From positions 992,001-1,056,000 of the forward strand of contig OZ242253.1 of assembly GCA_965206975.1 (NCBI GenBank): 64,000 nucleotides of DNA, written 5' to 3'. This DNA comes from JAAXGI01 sp965206975 (GTDB taxonomy: Bacteria > Gemmatimonadota > Gemmatimonadetes > Longimicrobiales > Gaopeijiaceae). Shown one piece after another: positions 34,685 through 43,334 of the stretch; positions within the stretch are counted from its first letter, which is position 1; the number at the start of each line of letters is the position of its first letter. Made by a program: the position numbers and the translations under genes. Under the pieces are notes generated by a model. It was not told the origin of the DNA. It saw only the letters and a program-made list of their open reading frames with translations, and ran no database searches.

Positions 34685-35347
34685 TCAGCGGGCTTCGGAG
34701 AGCATCCTGACCATCCGTGCAATCTCGATGCGTTGATCACTGTCGACATCCACCGCGAATTCGAAGATCACCGCTTCCTCCGCCGCCGACTCACCCTCGA
34801 AGAGCTCCCTCACCATCGTGAGCGCACCCTCATGATGACGGATCATGTAGATCAGAAAGAGGCGATCGAATTCAGCGCCCGAGGCCGCCCCCAACTCGGC
34901 CAGCTCCTCCGGGGTGAGCATCCCGGGCATCATCACCGGCTCCCCCGCCGCCGAGGGGAGCTGATGCCCCAGCGCGGGATCGGGGATCTCCTCCCCGTGC
35001 TCGCCTAACCACCGCTCCATCAGCGCGATCTCGTCCCCTTGGGAGCGACCAATCCGCTCAGCGACGAGACGCACCCCCTCGCCCTCCGCCCGAGCCGGCA
35101 CGAGCGCGGCGAGGGTAATCGCCTGAGCGTGGTGCGCGATCATCCCCTGCATGAAACGGATATCGGCCTCGGTCACCCTCGGGGAGAGGGAGAGCCGGGC
35201 CTCCTCCGCGTCCACCACTCGGCTCGGCTCCCCAGGTGCGCCCGGGCGGACGGCACGCCCGGCAGATGCCCCGGGCGACTGGCAAGCTGCCGGTGCGAGG
35301 GCGAGGGCGAGGACCAGGGACCCGGTCCGTGCGTGCGGAGCGAGCAC
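34685..35347 (-). CDS. DUF305 (ferritin-like four-helix) lipoprotein
   Basis: A protein of about 220 aa with the DUF305 domain: RFMQGMIAHHAQAITLAALV and the second half-site FDRLFLIYMIRHHEGALTMVRELF, the paired HH motifs typical of the family. A hydrophobic N-terminal segment with APAAC is a likely lipobox. The start is uncertain: GTG 35347 gives a compact signal; GTG 35410 would add 21 residues; neither has a good Shine-Dalgarno. DUF305 proteins are often found near metal- or redox-related genes; function is unproven. It lies 36 nt upstream of the LVIVD gene on the same strand and is probably co-transcribed with it. Confidence 0.8.
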   Translation of the reverse strand: MLAPHARTGSLVLALALAPAACQSPGASAGRAVRPGAPGEPSRVVDAEEARLSLSPRVTEADIRFMQGMIAHHAQAITLAALVPARAEGEGVRLVAERIGRSQGDEIALMERWLGEHGEEIPDPALGHQLPSAAGEPVMMPGMLTPEELAELGAASGAEFDRLFLIYMIRHHEGALTMVRELFEGESAAEEAVIFEFAVDVDSDQRIEIARMVRMLSEAR

Positions 35348-35688
35348 GGTCAGCGGACAGCTCCGTGTAGTGTCAGCAGGATCAGCGCAGGCCACGTTGA
35401 GCGTAGGCACGGGGGGCTAGGGCACACAAGTACAGGACGAACTCCCCTCTCGGCCTGCGGCCCTCTTCTCCCCGCTCTCGCCTCAACACGGATACGCCCC
35501 TCACGCCTCCATACGCTACACTCTCAACTCAAGGAGGACCGCTGCTTACCGCAGGACGGGCGAGGTGCCTCGCCGCCGCGACCTTCCGTCCTACGACCCG
35601 CTTCCCCCGTCGACCGCGCCTGCGCACCCGGGCAGCTCCCCGCGGCAGGCAGGCAGCTCCCTCGTGCGCCGCGGGCCAAGAGGGAAGC

Positions 35689-36279
35689 TCACTGATAGAC
35701 CTGGAAGTAGATCACGGGCCAGGCGAGCACAGCGAAGTACCAGAAGACCTGGGCGGCCATGAAGTGGCCCGCGGTGAGCGCACCGCGACGAAGCCGAACC
35801 CACGTCCCCCCCAGCCACGCGAGGGCCGCGGTCGTGTGCGCGGCATGGGCACCCACGATCAGGTAGAAAAAGGCGCCGTACGCGCTCGAGAGGTCGAGGC
35901 CCTCCCGGATCAGGCCCACCCACTCGAACCCCTGGAAACTCACGAAGAAGGCGCCGAGGAGGAGCGCGACCGCGAGAGGAACAGCGGCCCGGCGAGACGC
36001 CGACCGGAATGCCAGCTGGGCCCAGAGGAGCGCGCAACCGCTGAGGAGGAGAGCCATCGAAGTCACCGCCGTCTCGGCAACGGGCAACCGGGGCTGATCG
36101 AGGGGCGGCCAGATCTCTCCGACCTGGCCGGAGATGAACTGCACGTGGGCAGAGATGAGCCCCGCGAAGAGCATCGTCTCGGTCACGACGACAAGGATCA
36201 CCGCGATCACGCCGTTCGGGAGGCGGGGCGCCCTCCCGTCCGGTGATCCTTCTTCCATCATCCTAAGAACCGCGTTCAT
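35689..36279 (-). CDS. Haem-copper oxidase subunit III family protein
   Basis: A 196-aa inner-membrane protein with five likely helices, the short CyoC/NorE-type cytochrome oxidase subunit III. Motifs are AVILVVVTETMLFAGLISAHV, SFQGFEWVGLI, SAYGAFFYLIVGAHAAHTTAAL and the C-terminal HFMAAQVFWYFAVLAWPVIYF. Subunit III normally sits with subunits I and II, but neither is adjacent here, so it is an orphan in this window. It may join a cytochrome oxidase or NO reductase encoded elsewhere. Start MNAVLRMMEEG; an internal Met is possible. Confidence 0.9.
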   Translation of the reverse strand: MNAVLRMMEEGSPDGRAPRLPNGVIAVILVVVTETMLFAGLISAHVQFISGQVGEIWPPLDQPRLPVAETAVTSMALLLSGCALLWAQLAFRSASRRAAVPLAVALLLGAFFVSFQGFEWVGLIREGLDLSSAYGAFFYLIVGAHAAHTTAALAWLGGTWVRLRRGALTAGHFMAAQVFWYFAVLAWPVIYFQVYQ

Positions 36280-36414
36280 GCCATGTCGTCGATTCGGGTT
36301 GGAATGAGGGCCCGCCAGCCGCGCCCTCCCGAGCCGTCCGCCTCGCGCACTAGGTGCCAGAGTGTGAGGGAGGTAGAGGTCCGCTGGCGATCCACCTGCT
36401 GGAATCGGGGCCGG

Positions 36415-37887
36415 CTACGCCGCCGCCACGGCGCCCCCAAGTTCCGCGACGTCAATCCCGAGGCCCAGTGCCACGCCTTCCCCATAGGCGCGATCGGCCT
36501 TCAGGAAGTGGCCAACCTGCCGCAGCTGAATCTCCCTCGGCACCGGCTTCATCGCGCGCACCAGGTTCCCGATGAGCCGATCCTGCTCTTCGGCCGTCAT
36601 CAGCCGGAAGAGGTCACCGGGCTGCCTGTAGTCGTCGTTTCCGTCACGGTGGTCGTAGCGGTAGGCGTCCCCATCCACCTTGAGCGGCGGCTCGACGTGG
36701 TGGTGGTCCTCCGTGGGCCCGCCAAAGCTGTTCGGTTCGTAGTTGACGGCACGTCCCGCGTTGCCGTCGTGGCGCATCGCACCGTCCCGGTGGTACGAGT
36801 GGACCGGACAGCGGGCCTGGTTCACCGGGAGCGTCTCGTAGTTGACGCCGAGGCGATAGCGGTGCGCGTCGGCGTAGGAGAAGATGCGGAACTGGAGCAT
36901 CTTGTCCGGGCTGTGGCTGATCCCGGGCACCTGGTTCGCAGGCGAGAAGCTCGACTGCTCCACCTCGGCGAAGTAGTTCTCCGGATTCCGGTTGAGATCG
37001 ACGGTCCCCACCTCGATCAGCGGGTACTCGCCGTGCGGCCACACCTTCGTCAGGTCGAAGGGGTTGAACCAGGGCGTCTCGGCCTCCGCCGCGGGCATCA
37101 CCTGGATGCAGAGGCGCCACTTCGGGCAGTCGCCGTTCTCGATCGACCGGAAGAGGTCGGCCTGGTGTGACTCGCGGTCTGCCCCGACAGCCTCGGCACC
37201 CTCCGCGTCGGTCAGGAAGCCATGGCCCTGCAGCGTCTTCAGGTGAAACTTGCACCAAGTCCGCTCGCCCGCCGCGTTGATGAGGCTGTACGTGTGCGAG
37301 CCGTAGCCGTTCATGTGACGGTACGACCTTGGCAGACCGCGGTCCGAGAACAGAATCGTGACCTGATGGAGACTCTCGGGCGAGAGCGACCAGAAGTCCC
37401 ACATCGCGGTGGGGTTCCGGAGGTTCGTCTTCGGATCGCGCTTCTGGGTCCGGATGAAATCGGGAAACTTGTAGGGGTCGCGGACGAAGAAGACCGGCGT
37501 GTTGTTGCCTACCAGGTCCCAGTTGCCCTCGTCCGTGTAGTACTTCATCGCGAAGCCGCGCACGTCACGCTCGGCATCCGCCGCGCCCCGCTCGCCCGCC
37601 ACGGTCGAGAAACGCCAGAAGCACGTGGTCTCCTTGCCGATCTCGGAGAAGAGGCAGGCCTTCGTGTAGCGGGTGATGTCGTTCGTTACGGTGAGCGTTC
37701 CATAGGCCCCGGAACCCTTGGCGTGCACCACCCGCTCAGGAATCCGTTCGCGGTTGAAGTGCGCGTGCTTCTCGAAGAGCTGCCAGTCCCCGACGAGGAG
37801 CGGTCCCCGGGGGCCGGCGGTCAGGCTGTTCTGGTTGTCGCCGACCGGAATCCCGGCCGCCGTGGTAAGCTGCGTCTTCCCTGCCAT
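36415..37887 (-). CDS. katA: Haem catalase
   Basis: Decomposes H2O2 in the cytoplasm or periplasm; a small-subunit monofunctional catalase of 490 aa. The distal catalytic His55 lies in RVVHAKGSGAYGTL, the proximal haem-ligand Tyr338 in RIFSYADAHRYRLGVNY, and other conserved stretches are DLVGNNTPVFFVRDPYKFPDFI, MNGYGSHTYSLIN and YPLIEVGTVDLNRNPENYFAEVEQ. ATG 37887 is preferred because AGGAGG lies 10 nt upstream; an ATG at 37896 is too close to that Shine-Dalgarno. No signal peptide. Gene symbol by similarity of the whole class only. Confidence 0.95.
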   Translation of the reverse strand: MAGKTQLTTAAGIPVGDNQNSLTAGPRGPLLVGDWQLFEKHAHFNRERIPERVVHAKGSGAYGTLTVTNDITRYTKACLFSEIGKETTCFWRFSTVAGERGAADAERDVRGFAMKYYTDEGNWDLVGNNTPVFFVRDPYKFPDFIRTQKRDPKTNLRNPTAMWDFWSLSPESLHQVTILFSDRGLPRSYRHMNGYGSHTYSLINAAGERTWCKFHLKTLQGHGFLTDAEGAEAVGADRESHQADLFRSIENGDCPKWRLCIQVMPAAEAETPWFNPFDLTKVWPHGEYPLIEVGTVDLNRNPENYFAEVEQSSFSPANQVPGISHSPDKMLQFRIFSYADAHRYRLGVNYETLPVNQARCPVHSYHRDGAMRHDGNAGRAVNYEPNSFGGPTEDHHHVEPPLKVDGDAYRYDHRDGNDDYRQPGDLFRLMTAEEQDRLIGNLVRAMKPVPREIQLRQVGHFLKADRAYGEGVALGLGIDVAELGGAVAAA

Positions 37888-38212
37888 CTCGATCATACCT
37901 CCTGCATATGCGGCTTGCCGAGGCACCCGGCTCGCAACGAGTACCTTGAGGAACGTATTCGCGTCCCATTCTAACCGCGTGAGATCGGTGGATACAGGTG
38001 GGGTGGCCCGCGTGGAGGCTGAACGGGGCTCCGCACTGCGCGGTCCGCGGCACCCGGCCAGGTACGCGCCGGAGCAACGCGGAAGCCGGGCCGGGACCCA
38101 CCGGCGCGCGGAGAGTTGGATCGGCGCCGATCCCTTTGCGCCGGAAAGGCCGAGGCCTCTATTCTCTTCCCTCAGGCGTCAGACACGACCCAAGACAACC
38201 GGAACAGACCCA
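37888..38212. other. Divergent intergenic region, catalase / PQQ dehydrogenase
   Basis: About 325 nt that must contain two outward promoters. The catalase Shine-Dalgarno AGGAGG (minus strand) lies just inside. I see no convincing -35/-10 pair, operator palindrome or RNA gene. Confidence 0.4.
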
Positions 38213-40336
38213 ATGAACGAGAAGATCGGCTGTGGTTCGGCCTCCGTCCTCGCGACCGTGGCGGTGTCCCTCGTCATGCTCTCTCTCATTTCCCCGGTAC
38301 CAGGGGAAGCAGCACAAGAGTCTTTTCGTGCCCGCCTATCCCCACTCCCGGTAAACGGGGTCACGGTCTCCACGATCACCGGCGTTGGCGGCGTTCGGGC
38401 AACGCTCGCCGGGAGTGAGCTCACCCTAGAGGTAGACTTCCGGCAACTGAGTTCGGCTGCAACGGAGGCCGAGCTTCGGACGGCCCTTCCCGGACTTCGA
38501 GGGCCGGTGGTCGCCTCGCTCGAGGCCACGGCGACGCAGGCGGGGGAGGTCAGCGGGTCCGTGACACTCTCGGGCGAGCAGGTCGAGCTCCTCCGCGGTC
38601 ACTCGCTCTACGTGCAGATCAACAGCCAGGGGAACCCAGAGGGCGAGCTCCGAGGGTGGCTCTACGACCTGGAGACGATCGGTTCGGAGCCAGCGAACAT
38701 CGAGACCGAAACGCTGACGGTGGCAGACCTCCTTCGCGAATTCGTTCCCGTCACCGACGAGGTGCTCGAAGACCCCGACCCGGCTGACTGGCTCATGATC
38801 CGCCGGAATCACCACGCGCACAGCTACAGCCCTCTCGATCAAATCACGCGAGAGAATGTGGGCGGGCTCCGCCTGGAGTGGATCTGGCAGATGAACGACG
38901 GGGCCTCGGAGCCGGCGCCGATCGTATACGACGGCGTGATCTACCTGATCAATCCGAGCAACGTCGTCCAGGCCCTGGACGCCCGGACGGGCGACCTGAT
39001 CTGGGAGGCGGCAACCGGACCGGATGACGGCCAGGACATGCGCAATATCGCGATCTACGGCTCGAACATCATCCAGGCGACGACGGACGCACGGATCGTG
39101 GCCCTGGATGCCCGGACGGGCGAGCAGGTCTGGGAGACCCAGATCCAGGAGGGGAACGCAAACTCAAGCGGGCCCATCGTCGCGGACGGAAAGGTCCTGA
39201 ATGGGCTCGGGCAGTGCTCCCGGTATCGCGAGACCCGTTGCTTCATCAGCGCCCACGACGCGACCACGGGCGAGCTGGTGTGGCGGTTCCACACGATCGC
39301 CCAGGCGGGCGAGACCGGTGGAGACACCTGGGGTGACCTCGACAACATCTTCCGGCAGGGGGGCGAGACGTGGATCACGGGAAGCTACGACCCGGAGCTC
39401 AACCTGACATACTGGGGCACGGCGCAGGCGAAGCCCTGGGTGCCCGTGAGCCGCCACCTGACGATCTTCGATGAGGGACTCTACACGAACGCGACCGTCG
39501 CGGTGGATGTCGAGACCGGCGAGCTCGACTGGTACTTCCAGCACGTCCCCGGCGAGGCGCTCGACCTCGACGAGGTCTTCGAGCGCGTCCTCGTGGATCG
39601 CGGGGACGAGCGCCTCGTCTTCTCCATCGGAAAGCACGGGATCCTCTGGAAGAACGACCGCGTCACGGGTGAGTTCCTGGGATTCGCGGAGACGGTCTAC
39701 CAGAACGCCTTCACAGACATCGATCCCGAGACCGGAGCCATCACGTACCGCGATGACATCATCGACGCCCAGATCGGGGAGTGGACGCCCGGGTGCCCGA
39801 GCAGCGCGGGGGGGAAGGATTGGCACTCCATGAGCTACCACGAACCGACCGGGGTGCTGATCGCTCCCCTGAGTCAGACGTGTCTCGAGAACCAGGCCCG
39901 CGAAGTGGAGCTCGTCGAGGGGAGCGGGGGGACGGCATCGGCTCGGCTCTTCTTCGAGATGCCGGGCTCAGACGGAAATCTGGGAAAGCTCGCGGCGTAT
40001 CACGTCGACACCCTCGAAGAAGTGTGGAGCTACGAGCAGCGGGCGTCCTTCATCACCGGGGTTCTCTCGACGGCCGGCAACGTCGTCTTCGCGGGTGACC
40101 TGGACCGGAGGTTTCGCGCCTTTGATGTGAGCACTGGGGAAATCCTCTGGGAGAGCCGGCTCGGAACATCCGTGCAGGGGCACCCCGTGTCCTACGCAAT
40201 CGACGGGAAGCAGTACGTCGCGGTCACCACCGCCACATGGGGGACGAGCCCTAGAGCCGTCCCTAGGGTCGTCGCACCGGACGTGAGGCACCCGAGCACC
40301 GGAAATGCGCTCTACGTCTTCAGCCTCCCCGACTGA
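38213..40336 (+). CDS. Secreted CHRD-domain / PQQ-dependent dehydrogenase fusion
   Basis: A 707-aa exported protein. After a signal peptide (about 1-35), residues about 38-135 resemble a short CHRD domain, ending in the hallmark LLRGHSLYVQINSQGNPEGELRGWLYD; the usual AHIH motif is degraded to AELR. From about 165 a PQQ quinoprotein propeller follows: repeats such as VVQALDARTGDLIWEAATG and IVALDARTGEQVWETQI, the vicinal region GQCSRYRETRCFISAHDATTGELVWRF, GSYDPELNLTYWGT, CPSSAGGKDWHSMSYHEPTG, and GHPVSYAIDGKQYVAVTT. The catalytic-Asp region reads GEALDLDEVF, i.e. Asp451-x-Asp453. The enzyme would oxidise an alcohol, aldehyde or sugar in the periplasm. No PQQ synthesis genes or cytochrome partner lie in the window. 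ATG 38213 is the first Met before the signal peptide. Confidence 0.88.
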   Translation: MNEKIGCGSASVLATVAVSLVMLSLISPVPGEAAQESFRARLSPLPVNGVTVSTITGVGGVRATLAGSELTLEVDFRQLSSAATEAELRTALPGLRGPVVASLEATATQAGEVSGSVTLSGEQVELLRGHSLYVQINSQGNPEGELRGWLYDLETIGSEPANIETETLTVADLLREFVPVTDEVLEDPDPADWLMIRRNHHAHSYSPLDQITRENVGGLRLEWIWQMNDGASEPAPIVYDGVIYLINPSNVVQALDARTGDLIWEAATGPDDGQDMRNIAIYGSNIIQATTDARIVALDARTGEQVWETQIQEGNANSSGPIVADGKVLNGLGQCSRYRETRCFISAHDATTGELVWRFHTIAQAGETGGDTWGDLDNIFRQGGETWITGSYDPELNLTYWGTAQAKPWVPVSRHLTIFDEGLYTNATVAVDVETGELDWYFQHVPGEALDLDEVFERVLVDRGDERLVFSIGKHGILWKNDRVTGEFLGFAETVYQNAFTDIDPETGAITYRDDIIDAQIGEWTPGCPSSAGGKDWHSMSYHEPTGVLIAPLSQTCLENQAREVELVEGSGGTASARLFFEMPGSDGNLGKLAAYHVDTLEEVWSYEQRASFITGVLSTAGNVVFAGDLDRRFRAFDVSTGEILWESRLGTSVQGHPVSYAIDGKQYVAVTTATWGTSPRAVPRVVAPDVRHPSTGNALYVFSLPD

Positions 40337-40417
40337 CGGGGCGACCCATCGGGGAGCGGGCGGCGATCGGGGGGGGCGAGCATCGGACAGTGCTCGGTGC
40401 CCGACGGTTCCGCTCGC

Positions 40418-40981
40418 TCATCCCGCAGGAGCTTCCTGCCGGGATAGCGCGTGATCCACAAAGGCGGCCACGCCCTCGAGGTCCCGCCGCACCGAAATCC
40501 CCTCACGGATCGACGCGAGTTGGTCCGGGCTGTGGGCAAACGCGACCACCGGCCGGCCGTACCTTGCGGCCAGCCTCGCCTCGCTTGCCGTCCCGGCCCC
40601 ACCAGGGAGGAGAACCACCACATCGGCGGTCAGCACATTGATGTGGTTGCGCGATCGGCTTCCCGCCCCCTCCACGCCCCTCTGCGGGAGATGGGTCCGG
40701 ATCGCAATCTCCACCCATGGGTTCGGGTAGCCGCCGACGGGGGCCCCTCGCTCCTCATCCCATGGGAGGATCCCGAGGACCGAACCGCTTCGCCCCTCCA
40801 CGCGGGAGAAGCCCTCGCTCACCGATGCCATCACTCCGCCTCCGCCTCCAGTGAGGAGATGGACTCCCCTCCTCGCCAGCCACCCCCCCAAGGGCCAGGC
40901 GAGTTCGCGGTGAGGCTCGCTCCCCGAGCCCATGACCCCCACGACCGGTATTTGGTGCGGGTGGATATGACGCTGTGACAT
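40418..40981 (-). CDS. SLOG/LOG-superfamily Rossmann protein
   Basis: A 187-aa nucleotide-binding Rossmann protein of the LOG (lysine-decarboxylase-like) superfamily, closest in motif layout to the TIGR00725 group. Visible: VVGVMGSGSEPH near the N terminus, HLLTGGGGGVMASVSEGF (the glycine-rich phosphate loop), and VVLLPGGAGTASEARLAARYGRPVVAFAH, equivalent to PGGxGTxxE of LOG. LOG enzymes are phosphoribohydrolases, and SLOG relatives also bind nucleotides in signalling; the substrate here is unknown. Cytoplasmic. Convergent with the PQQ dehydrogenase gene. Confidence 0.88.
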   Translation of the reverse strand: MSQRHIHPHQIPVVGVMGSGSEPHRELAWPLGGWLARRGVHLLTGGGGGVMASVSEGFSRVEGRSGSVLGILPWDEERGAPVGGYPNPWVEIAIRTHLPQRGVEGAGSRSRNHINVLTADVVVLLPGGAGTASEARLAARYGRPVVAFAHSPDQLASIREGISVRRDLEGVAAFVDHALSRQEAPAG

Positions 40982-41359
40982 CTGCCCGTGTGCTCCATTC
41001 AGGTAGACGGCCGACTCACGGCCTCGAAGCTGCTACGTCTCCCGCGACCGCGAAGCATCGCACCGCCAAGCCGGACGTACCCTCACCCGGTCCGAATGCC
41101 TGCGCCTCTCACCCGTGGAGCCGGTCGGAACTAGCTGTCCGATGGCAAGACGCCTGCGCGCCGGAGAGTGAGGCTCCCCGCGTCGCCCCGCATGCGGACC
41201 GCGGCGGACCGACCACACTTGCTCCGAGAAAATCGAGACCGTACGGTGTCCGGGGGCAGACATCCACTCCCTTCCGCTTGCCGACCCCCCGAACGAAGAG
41301 CGAGAGACCGCGCTCCGGCATCCGGGGTGCACGGCGCCCATAGCGCAGGAGGTCAAATC
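40982..41359. other. Intergenic, no gene recognised
   Basis: About 380 nt between the divergent LOG and NHL genes. It ends in a strong Shine-Dalgarno (AGGAGG at 41348-41353) for the NHL gene. No RNA gene, repeat or conserved frame is seen. Confidence 0.45.
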
Positions 41360-42412
41360 ATGTCTATACCCGGACCGAGCAGGTGGACGCAAGCGTTCGC
41401 GGCCCTCCTGCTCCTACTCTGCGCGCCGTCCCTCGCCGCGCAGAACTCCTCCAATGCGTACGCGATCGTCGATGGCTGGGCGAGGCTCCCCGGCGGGAGA
41501 GAGATGGGCGCGGTCGGCAAGGTCACGGTCGATCCAGACGGCCGCCATATCTGGGGCGTCGTGCGCTGCGACGCAGGTCCAGAGAGATTCGGGAGCGAGT
41601 GTCTCGACTCGGACCTCGACCCCGTGATCAAGTTCGATCCGGAGGGAAACGTGGTCGAGAGCTTCGGCAGCGGGCTCTTCATCTGGCCGCACGGGATCGA
41701 TGTCGATTCGAGCGGCAACGTCTGGGTCACCGATGCGGTGGGCGCCGGAAACATTCCGTCCGGTGACGGGCGCGGCAACCACGTCATCAAGTTCAGCCCC
41801 CGCGGAGAGGTGCTCATGACCCTGGGCACCCCCGGAGTGGAGGGAGGGGGACGCGATCACTTCACCGCTCCGAGCGACGTGGCGATCGCCGGCAATGGAG
41901 ACGTCTTCATCGCGGACGGTCACGGGAACACGGGGAACAACCGCGTCGTCAAGTACGACAGCCAGGGCAACTTTCTCATGGAGTGGGGCCGTACCGGGTA
42001 TGCACCCGGCGAGTTTCGCGCCCTCCACGCGATCGACATCGATCCGAGCGGGAGGATCTTCGTCGGCGACCGAAGCAACAGCCGGATCCAGATCTTCGAT
42101 CCGGAGGGGAACCACCTCGCGACGTGGACGCAGTTTGGCCGCCCGAGCGGGATCGCCTTCGACACGAATGGCCGGATCTACGTTGCGGACTCCGAGTCCG
42201 ATGACGTGCAGAATCCCGGCTGGGAGATGGGGATCCGGATCGGCGAGATCGAGACGGGATGGGTGACCGAGTTCATCCGCTTCCCCTGGGCCGACCCCCG
42301 CGACGCGGCGGGAAACGGAGCAGAATTCGTGGCCGTCGACAGCCAGGGCAACATGTACGGGGGCGAACCCCGGCCCCGGGAGTTGAGGAAGTACATCCGG
42401 GTCCGGCCGTAG
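41360..42412 (+). CDS. Secreted NHL-repeat propeller, PAL-like (member 2)
   Basis: A 350-aa secreted protein; signal peptide about 1-28, cleavage after APSLAA. Six NHL-type blades. Core motifs shared with the other local paralogs: DPVIKFDPEGNVVESFGSGL, WPHGIDVDSSGNVWVTDA, HVIKFSPRGEVLMTLGTPG, PSDVAIAGNGDVFIADGHG, NNRVVKYDSQGNFLMEWG, LHAIDIDPSGRIFVGDRSNS, RIQIFDPEGNHLATW, FGRPSGIAFDTNGRIYVAD. The order PHG... DG[Y/H]... xHxI mirrors the lyase (PAL) half of peptidylglycine amidating monooxygenase, which removes glyoxylate from alpha-hydroxyglycine peptides; Tyr of the DGYxN motif is His here. Strong AGGAGG Shine-Dalgarno. A DUF4159 gene follows after 6 nt, so the two form an operon. Confidence 0.88.
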   Translation: MSIPGPSRWTQAFAALLLLLCAPSLAAQNSSNAYAIVDGWARLPGGREMGAVGKVTVDPDGRHIWGVVRCDAGPERFGSECLDSDLDPVIKFDPEGNVVESFGSGLFIWPHGIDVDSSGNVWVTDAVGAGNIPSGDGRGNHVIKFSPRGEVLMTLGTPGVEGGGRDHFTAPSDVAIAGNGDVFIADGHGNTGNNRVVKYDSQGNFLMEWGRTGYAPGEFRALHAIDIDPSGRIFVGDRSNSRIQIFDPEGNHLATWTQFGRPSGIAFDTNGRIYVADSESDDVQNPGWEMGIRIGEIETGWVTEFIRFPWADPRDAAGNGAEFVAVDSQGNMYGGEPRPRELRKYIRVRP

Positions 42413-42418
42413 GCAGAC

Positions 42419-43246
42419 GTGAAGGGCCACGCGCAATCGGCGCTGGCGCTTCTCGCCTTGGTGTGCTTGGGCGTCGCGACAGCTGCGCCGGTGGAAGGAC
42501 AGCGATTTCGGCGGGGGGGCAGCCGGGTCCGCCTGGGAGACGGGCTTCCGGACCGGCCTGGGGGGTTCACCTTCTGCAGACTCGCGTTCGTGGAGGTACG
42601 GCGGGAGCCCGGCGGCTCGAGCTGGAACACCGACTTCCCGAATGCGGAGAGGAACCTCACGACTCGCCTCTCACAGCTGACCCCGACGCCCATCAGCAGG
42701 TGGGAGCATGGGGAGCCGGGGTTTGCGATCGTCCGCGCAACGGACGCTGAGCTCTTCGAGTGCCCCTTCCTCTTCGGGTCCCACGTGGGGGTCACCGGCT
42801 TCGATGGCGACGAGGTCAGGGCGCTGAAAGAGTACTTCGACAAGGGAGGGTTCCTCTGGGTCGATGACTTCTGGGGAAACGCCGCCTGGCGCCAGTGGGA
42901 GCGGCAGATGCAGCTGGTCTTCCCGGAACGCCAGATCGTGGACCTGCCGACCGACCATCCGCTCTTCGAGATCGTCTACCAAGTATCAGAGCTCCCGCAA
43001 ATCCCCTCCATACAACACTGGAGGCGATCCGGGGGCGGAACTTCGGAGCGCGGGTTCGAGAGCCGTCAGCCGCACATCCGGGCGATCCTAGACGAGGACG
43101 GGCGAATCATGGTGCTCATCACCCACAACACTGACATCGCCGATGGGTGGGAGCGTGAGGCCGAAGATCCGCAGTTCTTCTATCGGTTCTCGCCCGATGC
43201 CTACGCGGTAGGCGTCAATGTCGCGGTGTGGATGATGACGCACTGA
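42419..43246 (+). CDS. Exported DUF4159 protein
   Basis: A 275-aa protein with a signal peptide (about 1-27) and a DUF4159 domain (about 45-272). Recognisable parts are FTFCRLAFVEVRREPGGSSWNTDFPNAERNLTTRL, the Rossmann-like PFLFGSHVGVTGFDGDEVRALKEYFDKGGFLWVDDFWG, DLPTDHPLFEIVYQV, and the C-terminal VLITHNTDIADGWEREAEDPQFFYRFSPDAYAVGVNVAVW. The family resembles a glutamine-amidotransferase-like fold without known activity. It starts with GTG 6 nt after the NHL stop, so it is probably translated from the same transcript and may work with that propeller (inference). Length is typical. Confidence 0.88.
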   Translation: MKGHAQSALALLALVCLGVATAAPVEGQRFRRGGSRVRLGDGLPDRPGGFTFCRLAFVEVRREPGGSSWNTDFPNAERNLTTRLSQLTPTPISRWEHGEPGFAIVRATDAELFECPFLFGSHVGVTGFDGDEVRALKEYFDKGGFLWVDDFWGNAAWRQWERQMQLVFPERQIVDLPTDHPLFEIVYQVSELPQIPSIQHWRRSGGGTSERGFESRQPHIRAILDEDGRIMVLITHNTDIADGWEREAEDPQFFYRFSPDAYAVGVNVAVWMMTH

Positions 43247-43334
43247 CGACGAGATCCCGATTCCCCGAGCTGCCGCCGGTCGCCCGGCGACCTCCTCCAC
43301 GGCTGCTGCGCACAGCCTCAGCCGCTGGTCCCAG

